NCBI GenBank assembly: GCA_000711775.1
Contig: ARYC01017093.1
Span: 42,706 to 106,705 of the forward strand
Length of the DNA: 64,000 bases
Reading direction: 5' to 3'
Source: Oxytricha trifallax
Lineage: Eukaryota; Ciliophora; Spirotrichea; Sporadotrichida; Oxytrichidae
The notes under the pieces are model-generated. The model was not told the origin of the DNA. It saw nothing but the letters and a program-made list of their open reading frames with translations, and made no database searches. A program made the translations under genes and the position numbers. Shown here in pieces: positions 44,792-56,400 of this stretch (position 1 is its first letter; the number at the start of each line of letters is the position of its first letter).

Positions 44792-47340
44792 AATTATTTA
44801 CTCAAACATTAAAAAATCAATAATCATAAAATGCTCTTTATTTTTCCATTTTTGCCACTGATACTTGTTCTGACCGAGACCCCCTCATACTCCCTCCCCC
44901 CTCAACCGAGAACCCCCATCCCACCCTCAAATCGAGAATCCCCTTTTATTATACTTTTATTGTAGTTTTTTATGAATTTATTTTTTATTCAGAATAAAAT
45001 TCTTGCCCTTCGGGCAGATATTAATATCAAAAATATATTTTGATAAGTTCCACGACGTCCGTCGACTTTTTTTTGAACATACTCCCATAGGAAAATATTT
45101 ATAATAAGTTTTAATTTTGACTATCATGAGTATAAATATGATTTAATTGATAGACATAAATTTGAATTCAAAATTTTTTATAACTTAAATCACTTACACT
45201 CTACTATATAGTAAAAATTAATATATAAGAATTTTTCCTATTATTTTTAACTTCATTTAAATATAATACAAATTTTTATTATTATTACTTATTTAGTTAA
45301 TTACTATTAACATCTTATTTCTTAACTTAGTTTATTGAAAAACTAAAGACAATTTTTTATTTTTAGGATTACCATTTAAATATATATATATATATATATA
45401 TATATGAATAAAATAAGATTTTTATAGTAATTAACTAAATAAGTATTAATAATAAAAGTTTTTATATTTAAATGAAGTTAAAAATAATAGGAAAAATTAT
45501 TATATTAATTTTTACTATATAGTATTAAGTTATAAAAAATTTTGAACTCAAATTTATGTCTATAAATAAAATCATATTTATACTCATGATAGTCAAAATT
45601 AAAACTTATTATAAATATTTTCCTTATGGGAGTATGTTCTAAAAAAAGTCGACTGACGTCGTGGAACTTATCAAAATATATTTTTGATAGTAATATCTGC
45701 CCAAAGGACAAGAAATTTATTCTGAGTAATAATAAATTCATAAAAAAACTACAATAAAAGTATAATAAAAGGGGATTCTCGATTTGAGGGTGGGAGGGGT
45801 CTCGGTTGAGGGGGGAGGGGGGGTTCTCGGTCAGAACAGATACTTATGATTTAATTCATAGTTAGGTAAAATTATTGGCAGTTTGTATTTCTTAAGATTT
45901 ATATTTTTTTCCAATTTTTTAGTATTTTTTCAATATTTAATTTATTATTGTTTGAGGAGTCATCTCAAACAGTCCACAATGATAAAAGTTATGTTTTAAA
46001 ATTAGCTGATTTTGGATGCTCAATGTATTATAATAATTAATTTTATAAAAGGTCTTAGATAGAGATGCAAAGTTAGCTATGACAATTGCTGGCAAAATGC
46101 CATATATGGCTCCTGAAATAATTTCGAACTATCCTTTAATTTAAAATTAAATAATTGTAATCCATATGACTTGATGGTTGATATATATTATAAAGCGCGA
46201 AAATATATAAATAGTTATTTAGAATTTTTATCTTCAAATTTATATTTATTATGGTTGAATTAATTATAATAAATGGTCAAAATTTAATGAAGATCATTTT
46301 TGTTTTAATGTTGTTAAATTATTAAAAAAATAGTTCAAATTGCTTTATTGACACTTGTATATTTATTTGATATTATATTAGGTTAAGAATTAATAAAATT
46401 AGAAATAATTAATATTTATAAATCATAAATACTGCTTTCTTTAAGCATAAGTAATTCAACATAAATATTAAAAGAATTAATACTTAAATATAGAATTTAT
46501 ATTTTAGTGTATTATATTATAATTTGATTTGAATTTTTAGTATTTAAATACTGCAAGTTTTTTATTTAAAATCGTTTTAATCAAATTTTCCAGGGGATAT
46601 TGAGAATAAAATAAATTTTTATAAATAGACATTCCATAAAACGTTTTTTTATGTTAAAATAAATGATAAATCATGAATCAGCTTATAAAATGATGATGAA
46701 AAAACTGCTTTATTTTTTATTTTTATATTGATTTTGAGTTAATTTAGTTTTTTAAGAAAAATTAATTAAATTAATAAAATTCTAATTTATTACTTTGCAT
46801 GAATTAGTAAATGCTCAGGATTATAAAAGTTAATTGAGTTTTTGAATTATTATAAAACTTTATAAAAACACATAAGATTGTTTTTGCATTTATTCTTTGG
46901 GTATAACAATGTTTGAGATTTATAATTTGATTTTTAAATTATTTTAAGATGATTATTGCTAAAATGCTTTATATATTTATTGCAAATAAGTTAAAATTAT
47001 TGAATTATTATCTTTTTAAATAATACAGGTAGAATTTTGAACTCTTTAGACATTTCATAATAAAAAGTCTTTCCAAAAAATTATTCGGTAGAATTGATTT
47101 CACTTCTGTATAGAATGTGCTCGTTAATTTTATAAATAATAATAAGTCTAATAAACTATTAGACTTATGTATAAAATAATTAAGTTATTATTTAAAATTG
47201 TTAGATCACAATGACAGACCTACAGTTTAATAGTTATTAGATCAATCTAAAATTAAAAACACTAATACATTTAGGCTTGAAATGATAAATAAGTTGAATT
47301 ATTTTCCTCTAGAAATGATTATATAATTTAGATTTATTTA
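37102..47340 (+). CDS. Serine/threonine protein kinase-like protein, germline gene B (catalytic loop lost)
   Basis: Paralogue of gene A on the opposite strand. Candidate ATG 37102 (MERLDECQQFQER). Blocks: glycine loop and Lys (to 37366: YGMGGFGKVYSATLEY, VAMKVIS); helix C and hinge (37971-38166: EIEVLMKVKSPYINGMIDYY, LIILQPLAKCDLAQF); pre-catalytic helix (38465-38581: KKKKIPEQLALEFLAQLI, ALHDKKIVH); DFG (45942-46023: NDKSYVLKLADFGCS); APE (46050-46134: IAGKMPYMAPEIIS); subdomain IX (46160-46189 and 46891-46935: VDIY-SLGITMFEIY); helix G/H (about 47075-47126: NYSVELISLLYRMCSL); XI (47200-47340: NDRPTVQQLLDQSKI). A 16-bp loss relative to A removes RDISPQ of the HRD loop at 38555-38561, yet with the pointer joins read here the frame stays open. 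The product would be a pseudokinase, or the gene is decaying. Confidence 0.75.
37361..37976 (+). other. IES in kinase gene B, pointer AAGAAA, 610 bp
   Basis: AAGAAA at 37361-37366 and 37971-37976; joining gives KVIS-RN-DLNDLKEI in frame. Same site as the 200-bp IES of gene A. Confidence 0.8.
38164..38467 (+). other. IES in kinase gene B, pointer ATT, 301 bp
   Basis: ATT at 38164-38166 and 38465-38467, giving CDLAQF-IKKKKIPE in frame. Same site and pointer as in gene A. Confidence 0.7.
39591..41011 (-). pseudogene. TBE 57-kDa zinc-finger/kinase-like protein (TBE 3), damaged
   Basis: ATG at 41009-41011 (MSANLLRRAALLGQNQSK), TGA at 39591-39593. Two C2H2 fingers: CKECNKVLPYKSTYKRHL (about 40690-40750) and CEFCEKPYSNTRDLKVHL...H (about 40570-40640). 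Kinase-like part: HKLGYVHRDLKPENIMIN (about 39965-40020), FIIDFNRA with DFN for DFG, YGTPGYFP, WDIWALA. At least one frame change lies between the N-terminus and the first finger and another after WDIWALA, where a frame with GSSRNIIESY (39660-39857) takes over. Confidence 0.8.
41205..41400. repeat. Cluster of GGAGG/CCTCC palindromes between the divergent TBE 3 genes
   Basis: AGGAGGTCCTCC (about 41215), TTTGGAGGACCTCCTAAA (41339-41356) and repeated CTCCTAA/TTAGGAG and TTAATTTGGAGG motifs fill the gap between the 57-kDa and 22-kDa starts. Same position as the GTACC clusters in TBE 1 and 2, with a different motif. Confidence 0.55.
41575..42358 (+). pseudogene. TBE 22-kDa gene with two tiny introns (TBE 3), frameshifted
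   Basis: ATG at 41575 (MESMNDAMKRIQSQDLIGKF), in-line end TGA 42356-42358. Introns in the same positions and of the same lengths as TBE 1 and 2: 41675-41710 (36 nt, GTAAGT...TATAG; joins YLVQQ to VGLFLPTQEG) and 42103-42128 (26 nt, GTAAGC...TATAG). Lesions: a base lost near 41823 (PTTL), one next to intron 2 and one near the end. Motifs ISFLKALLSEEKKAF and ERNFFFGVLG are conserved. Confidence 0.75.
42366..43410 (-). pseudogene. TBE transposase (DDE), frameshifted (TBE 3)
   Basis: ATG at 43408-43410 (MRGLGSVYDIEYIDLLFKLR), HTH-like YTSIARLLHKSPATVRSH, then open with TAA/TAG as Gln to about 42985, where one base is lost. First Asp HADEAVFTF (about 42890), second Asp present (FVD, about 42670) but followed by a two-base loss, Glu in QFNGIELYW (about 42545-42575). 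The C-terminal end is uncertain. No intron is needed near its N-terminus, unlike TBE 1 and 2. Confidence 0.8.
44348..44596 (+). CDS. Small open frame in the C-rich unit, unidentified
   Basis: MEKSFQYLTNNQNVQ, then ELIDFTVYEDRHYKTPAEE, AVELSRQITEFYKEQIYF, HQMERHRQKDRQNKY to TGA at 44594-44596. A CLICNK motif lies just upstream in frame. Highly charged; probably the C-terminal end of a longer, now broken frame of the accessory unit. Not recognised. Confidence 0.4.
44685..44788 (+). repeat. G/C hairpin followed by (TTA)n microsatellite
   Basis: CATCGGGGG...CCCCCGATG (44685-44710) is a perfect stem with a short loop, followed at 44731-44788 by about 19 TTA repeats. Confidence 0.85.
44866..45838. 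mobile_element. Palindromic transposon FB2 (6-bp target duplication GATACT)
   Basis: Same terminal sequence as FB1 (TGTTCTGACCGAGACCCC) and flanked by GATACT at 44860-44865 and 45839-45844. Arms about 44866-45310 and 45415-45838; the centre holds a (TA)n run (about 45380-45405). Internal patches GTCCGTCGACTTTT and ATAGGAAAATATT are shared with FB1. No protein-coding gene seen. Confidence 0.85.
46022..46049 (+). other. Micro-IES in kinase gene B, pointer AA, 26 bp
   Basis: Between FGCS and KVLDRDAKL lies an AT-only insert; AA at 46022-46023 and 46048-46049 allow precise joining in frame (TCA-AAG-GTC). Gene A has a 388-bp IES at the same site. A GT-AG reading also exists but gives the wrong frame. 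Confidence 0.55.
46131..46163 (+). other. Micro-IES in kinase gene B, pointer ATCC, 29 bp (absent from A)
   Basis: ATCC at 46131-46134 and 46160-46163. Removal gives APEIISNY-PYDLMVDIY in frame; gene A reads straight through this point. Confidence 0.7.
46186..46894 (+). other. IES in kinase gene B, pointer TATT, 705 bp (absent from A)
   Basis: TATT at 46186-46189 and 46891-46894; joining restores VDIY-SLGITMFEIY, contiguous in gene A as VDIYSLGITMFEI. Interior AT-rich, nothing recognised. Confidence 0.8.
47123..47203 (+). other. IES in kinase gene B, pointer GTTA, 77 bp
   Basis: GTTA at 47123-47126 and 47200-47203; removal joins RMCSL to DHNDRPTVQQLL in frame. Same site as the 92-bp IES of gene A. 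Confidence 0.8.
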
Positions 47341-50300
47341 AAAGAAATATAGAATTATTATAAATAAACCTTTATTAAATTAATAAAATTCAATAGTATT
47401 ATTATAGATTAATTTTAATTGTAAATATTATCTAACTCAACCAAAATTTTTTCATATAATTATTAAAAAATTTATAAATTAATTATAATTGTGCTTGTTT
47501 TAAAAATGAACTAATGTATGCTTTATATTAATATTAAAGAGCTACTATAAATAGAAAAACCCCTTTATAGTTTATATTTTTTCCTTAATATTAATTGGAA
47601 ATACATACATTTTTATTTAATATTTCAATTCTAATGTACTTTATAATTGAATTTTGAATGTTAAAAATAATATGTCTTGAATAAATATAAATTAAAACTA
47701 AAATTTATTAGAATAAATCCCATTATGATATCAAAACATTTTGTGAATATAAATTTGTTTATTTCTTCTAGATATTATTATAAATATGATGGAGAATTTA
47801 AGCATAGTAATTTAGTTGATAAAGTTACATGATGAATTTAATTCTATTATATTCATATTTTTTATTGATTAGTTTATCAACAACAAAAAATAATGTTTAA
47901 GTCAAAGTTTTACTCTTTCTAACAATTTATTTTTTTAATTTTTTTATGTAATTTTTGAATAATCATTAATGTAATTTATTTTATATTGAGTTGCAATTTA
48001 TAAGAAAAATATAAAAGCAAATTACATTTAATATTTAAAAGATAAAGAAAAGGAAAAGTTTCATTGTATAAATTATTCATAACAATTTTAGTAACTGCTA
48101 TTTAAGTTCTTTAGGAATATAAAATTTAATTGTAACATTTTATAAATATTTTGATTATAATATCTTAAATGTTAAAAATAGAAATTTAATACATAAGAAT
48201 TTTGCTTAATAATAAAAAAATTAAATTAATGATAAATATTTTTTTCTAAATAAATTTAGATATATAATAAATAATTATTATTAAATCTCCAATTGATAAA
48301 ATGATAGAAGATATTTATATTTAGTAGGAAATGTAAAAATCTTAGTAAATTTCTTTGGAAACAAATTAAAATGCTTTAAGAGATATAGTGAGAGAATTAA
48401 AAAATATATAAATTTAATTTAATTCCCACAATTTTAGAAAATTAGATAATACCCCAATTATCCATTTTAGCAAGATATGAGTATTTTTATATATTAAAAG
48501 ATAAAAATAATTTGAATGTTATAGCTACATAACTTTATGCATTTTTAAAACACATAAAAAATACTAGGTGAAATGTGTTTATAGTACGAGAAGTCATTAG
48601 GTAGATTTAATCCTTTAGATATGATAAAGTTTATCATACTTATGAAAGAATATTATATAAATTTCAAGTATTTTTTAAATATATACCCAAGTATTATAAT
48701 AATTTGTTTTATTAATTTATAATAATTATTTATATATTACGAATAATTTTGATTTTTAATTGAAATTTAATATGATATTAATGCCAAATCGAATAATTTT
48801 TTTTTAAATAAAATTTTTTTATAAATAATTATAAAAATTATATCAAATTACTGAAATTTAAATGATATATAAAGTATATGCCTTAGGATGAAAAATAGTG
48901 TTTCTATGGAAGTGATTAATGCAAATTACACACTATAAATAAATTTTACAATTTAATTAGAAATGTTGAAGATAAATTTGTAATTGAAGGACTATACAAT
49001 AAATAAAAAAATTACCATAAAAAAAGGGATTAATTGTTAATCGGGAAATTTTATTATTTTTCTAATTAAGAATTAGAAAAGTAATTTTAAAATAGGAAGT
49101 ATCATGTTATTATAAAATGTTATCTTACAAAAAATGAATTAAAATATTAAAAGATTGTATTATTTGTTTAATGGATCTGAAATTTCAGATAAAAAAATAT
49201 CCTAACAAAAGAATTCCTTATTAAATTAAAAAATGAGTAAATTATTGTCACAGCCTTTAATTGCAAGTTTTTTAAGCGAAAGTTATTATTCTAAGAATAT
49301 ATAAAATATAATTATAAAGCGAAGGAATTTTTCTCAAATTTTCAATTTTTCTTGACTAATTTATTTATTTTAATTTGAGTATAGAATAACAACAACAAAA
49401 ATTAAAAATATGACATCCCGAAAAATTTTCGCATTGCTCCAACAATCATTAGTTTTTACTATTTTATGATAGCATCGCTCTCATTAAAAATATATAGCTG
49501 GCAAAAAATATGAAAAATTTTATACTTATCTATTATTTTTTTTTGCTTAATTTAATAAGCATTTTTTATTTTTTATCTAATGTTACCATAGATTTACAAA
49601 AATTAAACTACAGATTTTTTTTAAGATATAATTCTATGAACTGAAATTTTCATTTTAAAAAACATTTTATCCAATCTTTTTTGTTCACTTAATTTTTAGT
49701 AAAATGAAATTCTCTATTCAAAGCGATAATTTTTATTATTAATTATTTTACAGGAAGAATTGTAAAATTTTTACAATTAAAAATTAATCCCTTTATCTCA
49801 AGTATTTTAATTATTTTTATAAAATAATTTAAAACAATAAATATAAAATGCTATATGGAAGAGGAATAGATTTTGATGAGATAAATTATATATATTTTAT
49901 TATTTCTAGATCCTAGGAGGTAAGTTAAATTATATATTAATTTTTTAATATTTCATAAATAAGATTAGATGAATATGGATATGCAGAAGGCGAATAAACC
50001 ATTTTATAGAATACTTAAAAACAATAAAGGATTTTTATAAACTTAACAAAATAATATTTTATTTGTTCTTTTATAATAAGAATAACTTAATAAGAAAAGA
50101 AATCAATTTATTAAAATTGTTTTCAATACAAAGTAATATAATCAAAATTGCAATGATTATTATAATTTATAGTTATAATATAATAGCAATAATTTATAAG
50201 TACTAAAGCCACATAGTAAAACATATTTAAATTTGCTTAAACCCTTAAAATTCTAGATCCCTTAATAAATTCTAATCCCATTGGATAAAACTTCCTTTTG

Positions 50301-50478
50301 TAAGAAGAAATTTATAGGAATATAAATGTTGTAACATATAGTCCACATTTATTTCTTAGTATAAAAAAGATTACTGATTAAAATCAATAATGTAATTTTA
50401 AATCAAATTAAATTAAAAAAATCTGGTTACTATAATATAATAGAAAGTATTTAAAACGATTTGAGTTTAACTATACAA
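47341..50478. other. AT-rich DNA between kinase gene B and the satellite
   Basis: No coding block, RNA gene or element recognised. The C-terminal end of kinase B may extend into the first part. Confidence 0.45.
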
Positions 50479-53400
50479 CAACTCAAATCTTATAGTCAAA
50501 TTCTATGAAAAGTTCTTCTTCAAGTTTCTTAAAGATCTCAATACGCAAATTGAGTTTGAATTCCACTAAAAGCTTTATCGCACAATGAATAGAAAGAGTG
50601 TAGAGTTTAAAGGATTATCTATTTAGAATGAAGGTGTTCTGGTCATTTTCATTTTGTGATGACTTTATATCAACTCTAACTTTATAGTCAAATTCTATGA
50701 AAAGTTCTCCTTCAAGTTTCTCAAAGATCTCAATACGCAAATTGAGTTTGAATTCCACTAAAAGCTTAATCGCACAATGAATAGAAAGAGTGTAGAGTTT
50801 AAAGGATTATCTATTTAGAATGAAGGTGTTCTGGTCATTTTCATTTTGTGATGACTTTATATCAACTCTAACTTTATAGTCAAATTCTATGAAAAGTTCT
50901 CCTTCAAGTTTCTCAAAGATCTCAATACGCAAATTGAGTTTGAATTCCACTAAAAGCTTAATCGCACAATGAATAGAAAGAGTGTAGAGTTTAAAGGATT
51001 ATCTATTTAGAATGAAGGTGTTCTGGTCATTTTCATTTTGTGATGACTTTATATCAACTCTAACTTTATAGTCAAATTCTATGAAAAGTTCTCCTTCAAG
51101 TTTCTCAAAGATCTCAATACGCAAATTGAGTTTGAATTCCACTAAAAGCTTAATCGCACAATGAATAGAAAGAGTGTAGAGTTTAAAGGATTATCTATTT
51201 AGAATGAAGGTGTTCTGGTCATTTTCATTTTGTGATGACTTTATATCAACTCTAACTTTATAGTCAAATTCTATGAAAAGTTCTCCTTCAAGTTTCTCAA
51301 AGATCTCAATACGCAAATTGAGTTTGAATTCCACTAAAAGCTTAATCGCACAATGAATAGAAAGAGTGTAGAGTTTAAAGGATTATCTATTTAGAATGAA
51401 GGTGTTCTGGTCATTTTCATTTTGTGATGACTTTATATCAACTCTAACTTTATAGTCAAATTCTATGAAAAGTTCTCCTTCAAGTTTCTCAAAGATCTCA
51501 ATACGCAAATTGAGTTTGAATTCCACTAAAAGCTTAATCGCACAATGAATAGAAAGAGTGTAGAGTTTAAAGGATTATCTATTTAGAATGAAGGTGTTCT
51601 GGTCATTTTCATTTTGTGATGACTTTATATCAACTCTAACTTTATAGTCAAATTCTATGAAAAGTTCTCCTTCAAGTTTCTCAAAGATCTCAATACGCAA
51701 ATTGAGTTTGAATTCCACTAAAAGCTTTATCGCACAATGAATAGAAAGAGTGTAGAGTTTAAAGGATTATCTATTTAGAATGAAGGTGTTCTGGTCATTT
51801 TCATTTTGTGATGACTTTATATCAACTCTAACTTTATAGTCAAATTCTATGAAAAGTTCTCCTTCAAGTTTCTCAAAGATCTCAATACGCAAATTGAGTT
51901 TGAATTCCACTAAAAGCTTAATCGCACAATGAATAGAAAGAGTGTAGAGTTTAAAGGATTATCTATTTAGAATGAAGGTGTTCTGGTCATTTTCATTTTG
52001 TGATGACTTTATATCAACTCTAACTTTATAGTCAAATTCTATGAAAAGTTCTCCTTCAAGTTTCTCAAAGATCTCAATACGCAAATTGAGTTTGAATTCC
52101 ACTAAAGGCTTTATCGCACAATGAATAGAAAGAGTGTAGAGTTTAAAGGATTATCTATTTAGAATGAAGGTGTTCTGGTCATTTTCATTTTGTCATGACT
52201 TTATATCAACTCTAACTTTATAGTCAAATTCTATGAAAAGTTCTCCTTCAAGTTTCTCAAAGATCTCAATACGCAAATTGAGTTTGAATTCCACTAAAAG
52301 CTTTATCGCACAATGAATAGAAAGAGTGTAGAGTTTAAAGGATTATCTATTTAGAATGAAGGTGTTCTGGTCATTTTCATTTTGTGATGACTTTATATCA
52401 ACTCTAACTTTATAGTCAAATTCTATGAAAAGTTCTCCTTCAAGTTTCTCAAAGATCTCAATACGCAAATTGAGTTTGAATTCCACTAAAAGCTTAATCG
52501 CACAATGAATAGAAAGAGTGTAGAGTTTAAAGGATTATCTATTTAGAATGAAGGTGTTCTGGTCATTTTCATTTTGTGATGACTTTATATCAACTCTAAC
52601 TTTATAGTCAAATTCTATGAAAAGTTCTCCTTCAAGTTTCTCAAAGATCTCAATACGCAAATTAAGTTTGAATTCCACTAAAAGCTTAATCGCACAATGA
52701 ATAGAAAGAGTGTAGAGTTTAAAGGATTATCTATTTAGAATGAAGGTGTTCTGGTCATTTTCATTTTGTGATGACTTTATATCAACTCTAACTTTATAGT
52801 CAAATTCTATGAAAAGTTCTCCTTCAAGTTTCTCAAAGATCTCAATACGCAAATTGAGTTTGAATTCCACTAAAAGCTTTATCGCACAATGAATAGAAAG
52901 AGTGTAGAGTTTAAAGGATTATCTATTTAGAATGAAGGTGTTCTGGTCATTTTCATTTTGTGATGACTTTATATCAACTCTAACTTTATAGTCAAATTCT
53001 ATGAAAAGTTCTCCTTCAAGTTTCTCAAAGATCTCAATACGCAAATTGAGTTTGAATTCCACTAAAAGCTTAATCGCACAATGAATAGAAAGAGTGTAGA
53101 GTTTAAAGGATTATCTATTTAGAATGAAGGTGTTCTGGTCATTTTCATTTCGTGATGACTTTATATCAACTCTAACTTTATAGTCAAATTCTATGAAAAG
53201 TTCTCCTTCAAGTTTCTCAAAGATCTCAATACGCAAATTGAGTTTGAATTCCACTAAAAGCTTAATCGCACAATGAATAGAAAGAGTGTAGAGTTTAAAG
53301 GATTATCTATTTAGAATGAAGGTGTTCTGGTCATTTTCATTTTGTGATGACTTTATATCAACTCTAACTTTATAGTCAAATTCTATGAAAAGTTCTCCTT

Positions 53401-56400
53401 CAAGTTTCTCAAAGATCTCAATACGCAAATTGAGTTTGAATTCCACTAAAAGCTTAATCGCACAATGAATAGAAAGAGTGTAGAGTTTAAAGGATTATCT
53501 ATTTAGAATGAAGGTGTTCTGGTCATTTTCATTTTGTGATGACTTTATATCAACTCTAACTTTATAGTCAAATTCTATGAAAAGTTCTCCTTCAAGTTTC
53601 TCAAAGATCTCAATACGCAAATTGAGTTTGAATTCCACTAAAAGCTTAATCGCACAATGAATAGAAAGAGTGTAGAGTTTAAAGGATTATCTATTTAGAA
53701 TGAAGGTGTTCTGGTCATTTTCATTTTGTGATGACTTTATATCAACTCTAACTTTATAGTCAAATTCTATGAAAAGTTCTCCTTCAAGTTTCTCAAAGAT
53801 CTCAATACGCAAATTGAGTTTGAATTCCACTAAAAGCTTAATCGCACAATGAATAGAAAGAGTGTAGAGTTTAAAGGATTATCTATTTAGAATGAAGGTG
53901 TTCTGGTCATTTTCATTTTGTGATGACTTTATATCAACTCTAACTTTATAGTCAAATTCTATGAAAAGTTCTCCTTCAAGTTTCTCAAAGATCTCAAAAC
54001 GCAAATTAAGTTTGAATTCCACTAAAAGCTTAATCGCACAATGAATAGAAAGAGTGTAGAGTTTAAAGGATTATCTATTTTGAATGAAGGTGTTCTGGTC
54101 ATTTTCATTTTGTGATGACTTTATATCAACTCTAACTTTATAGTCAAATTCTATGAAAAGTTCTCCTTCAAGTTTCTCAAAGATCTCAATACGCAAATTG
54201 AGTTTGAATTCCACTAAAAGCTTAATCGCACAATGAATAGAAAGAGTGTAGAGTTTAAAGGATTATCTATTTAGAATGAAGGTGTTCTGGTCATTTTCAT
54301 TTTGTGATGACTTTATATCAACTCTAACTTTATAGTCAAATTCTATGAAAAGTTCTCCTTCAAGTTTCTCAAAGATCTCAATACGCAAATTGAGTTTGAA
54401 TTCCACTAAAAGCTTTATCGCACAATGAATAGAAAGAGTGTAGAGTTTAAAGGATTATCTATTTAGAATGAAGGTGTTCTGGTCATTTTCATTTTGTGAT
54501 GACTTTATATCAACTCTAACTTTATAGTCAAATTCTATGAAAAGTTCTCCTTCAAGTTTCTCAAAGATCTCAATACGCAAATTGAGTTTGAATTCCACTA
54601 AAAGCTTAATCGCACAATGAATAGAAAGAGTGTAGAGTTTAAAGGATTATCTATTTAGAATGAAGGTGTTCTGGTCATTTTCATTTTGTGATGACTTTAT
54701 ATCAACTCTAACTTTATAGTCAAATTCTATGAAAAGTTCTCCTTCAAGTTTCTCAAAGATCTCAATACGCAAATTGAGTTTGAATTCCAGTAAAAGCTTA
54801 ATCGCACAATGAATAGAAAGAGTGTAGAGTTTAAAGGATTATCTATTTAGAATGAAGGTGTTCTGGTCATTTTCATTTTGTGATGACTTTATATCAACTC
54901 TAACTTTATAGTCAAATTCTATGAAAAGTTCTCCTTCAAGTTTCTCAAAGATCTCAATACGCAAATTGAGTTTGAATTCCACTAAAAGCTTAATCGCACA
55001 ATGAATAGAAAGAGTGTAGAGTTTAAAGGATTATCTATTTAGAATGAAGGTGTTCTGGTCATTTTCATTTTGTGATGACTTTATATCAACTCTAACTTTA
55101 TAGTCAAATTCTATGAAAAGTTCTCCTTCAAGTTTCTCAAAGATCTCAATACGCAAATTGAGTTTGAATTCCACTAAAAGCTTAATCGCACAATGAATAG
55201 AAAGAGTGTAGAGTTTAAAGGATTATCTATTTAGAATGAAGGTGTTCTGGTCATTTTCATTTTGTGATGACTTTATATCAACTCTAACTTTATAGTCAAA
55301 TTCTATGAAAAGTTCTCCTTCAAGTTTCTCAAAGATCTCAATACGCAAATTGAGTTTGAATTCCACTAAAAGCTTAATCGCACAATGAATAGAAAGAGTG
55401 TAGAGTTTAAAGGATTATCTATTTAGAATGAAGGTGTTCTGGTCATTTTCATTTTGTGATGACTTTATATCAACTCTAACTTTATAGTCAAATTCTATGA
55501 AAAGTTCTCCTTCAAGTTTCTCAAAGATCTCAATACGCAAATTGAGTTTGAATTCCACTAAAAGCTTTATCGCACAATGAATAGAAAGAGTGTAGAGTTT
55601 AAAGGATTATCTATTTAGAATGAAGGTGTTCTGGTCATTTTCATTTTGTGATGACTTTATATCAACTCTAACTTTATAGTCAAATTCTATGAAAAGTTCT
55701 CCTTCAAGTTTCTCAAAGATCTCAATACGCAAATTGAGTTTGAATTCCACTAAAAGCTTAATCGCACAATGAATAGAAAGAGTGTAGAGTTTAAAGGATT
55801 ATCTATTTAGAATGAAGGTGTTCTGGTCATTTTCATTTTGTGATGACTTTATATCAACTCTAACTTTATAGTCAAATTCTATGAAAAAGTTCTCCTTCAA
55901 GTTTCTCAAAGATCTCAATACGCAAATTGAGTTTGAATTCCACTAAAGGCTTTATCGCACAATGAATAGAAAGAGTGTAGAGTTTAAAGGATTATCTATT
56001 TAGAATGAAGGTGTTCTGGTCATTTTCATTTTGTCATGACTTTATATCAACTCTAACTTTATAGTCAAATTCTATGAAAAGTTCTCCTTCAAGTTTCTCA
56101 AAGATCTCAATACGCAAATTGAGTTTGAATTCCACTAAAGGCTTTATCGCACAATGAATAGAAAGAGTGTAGAGTTTAAAGGATTATCTATTTAGAATGA
56201 AGGTGTTCTGGTCATTTTCATTTTGTCATGACTTTATATCAACTCTAACTTTATAGTCAAATTCTATGAAAAGTTCTCCTTCAAGTTTCTCAAAGATCTC
56301 AATACGCAAATTGAGTTTTAATTCCTCTAAAAGCTTTATCGCACAATGAATAGAAAGAGTGTAGAGTTTAAAGGATTATCTATTTAGAATGAAGGTGTTC

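Larger units (their letters stand above)
38573..45950 (+). other. Giant IES in kinase gene B, pointer TTATTATTG, 7369 bp
   Basis: The 9-bp repeat TTATTATTG occurs at 38573-38581 and 45942-45950. Removing one copy and everything between joins ...KIVHKIFQLLLF to EESSQTVHNDKSYVLKLADFG in frame. The insert carries TBE 3, an unidentified C-rich unit and the palindromic element FB2. The matching IES in gene A is 437 bp. Its ends are AT-rich like ordinary IESs. Confidence 0.75.
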
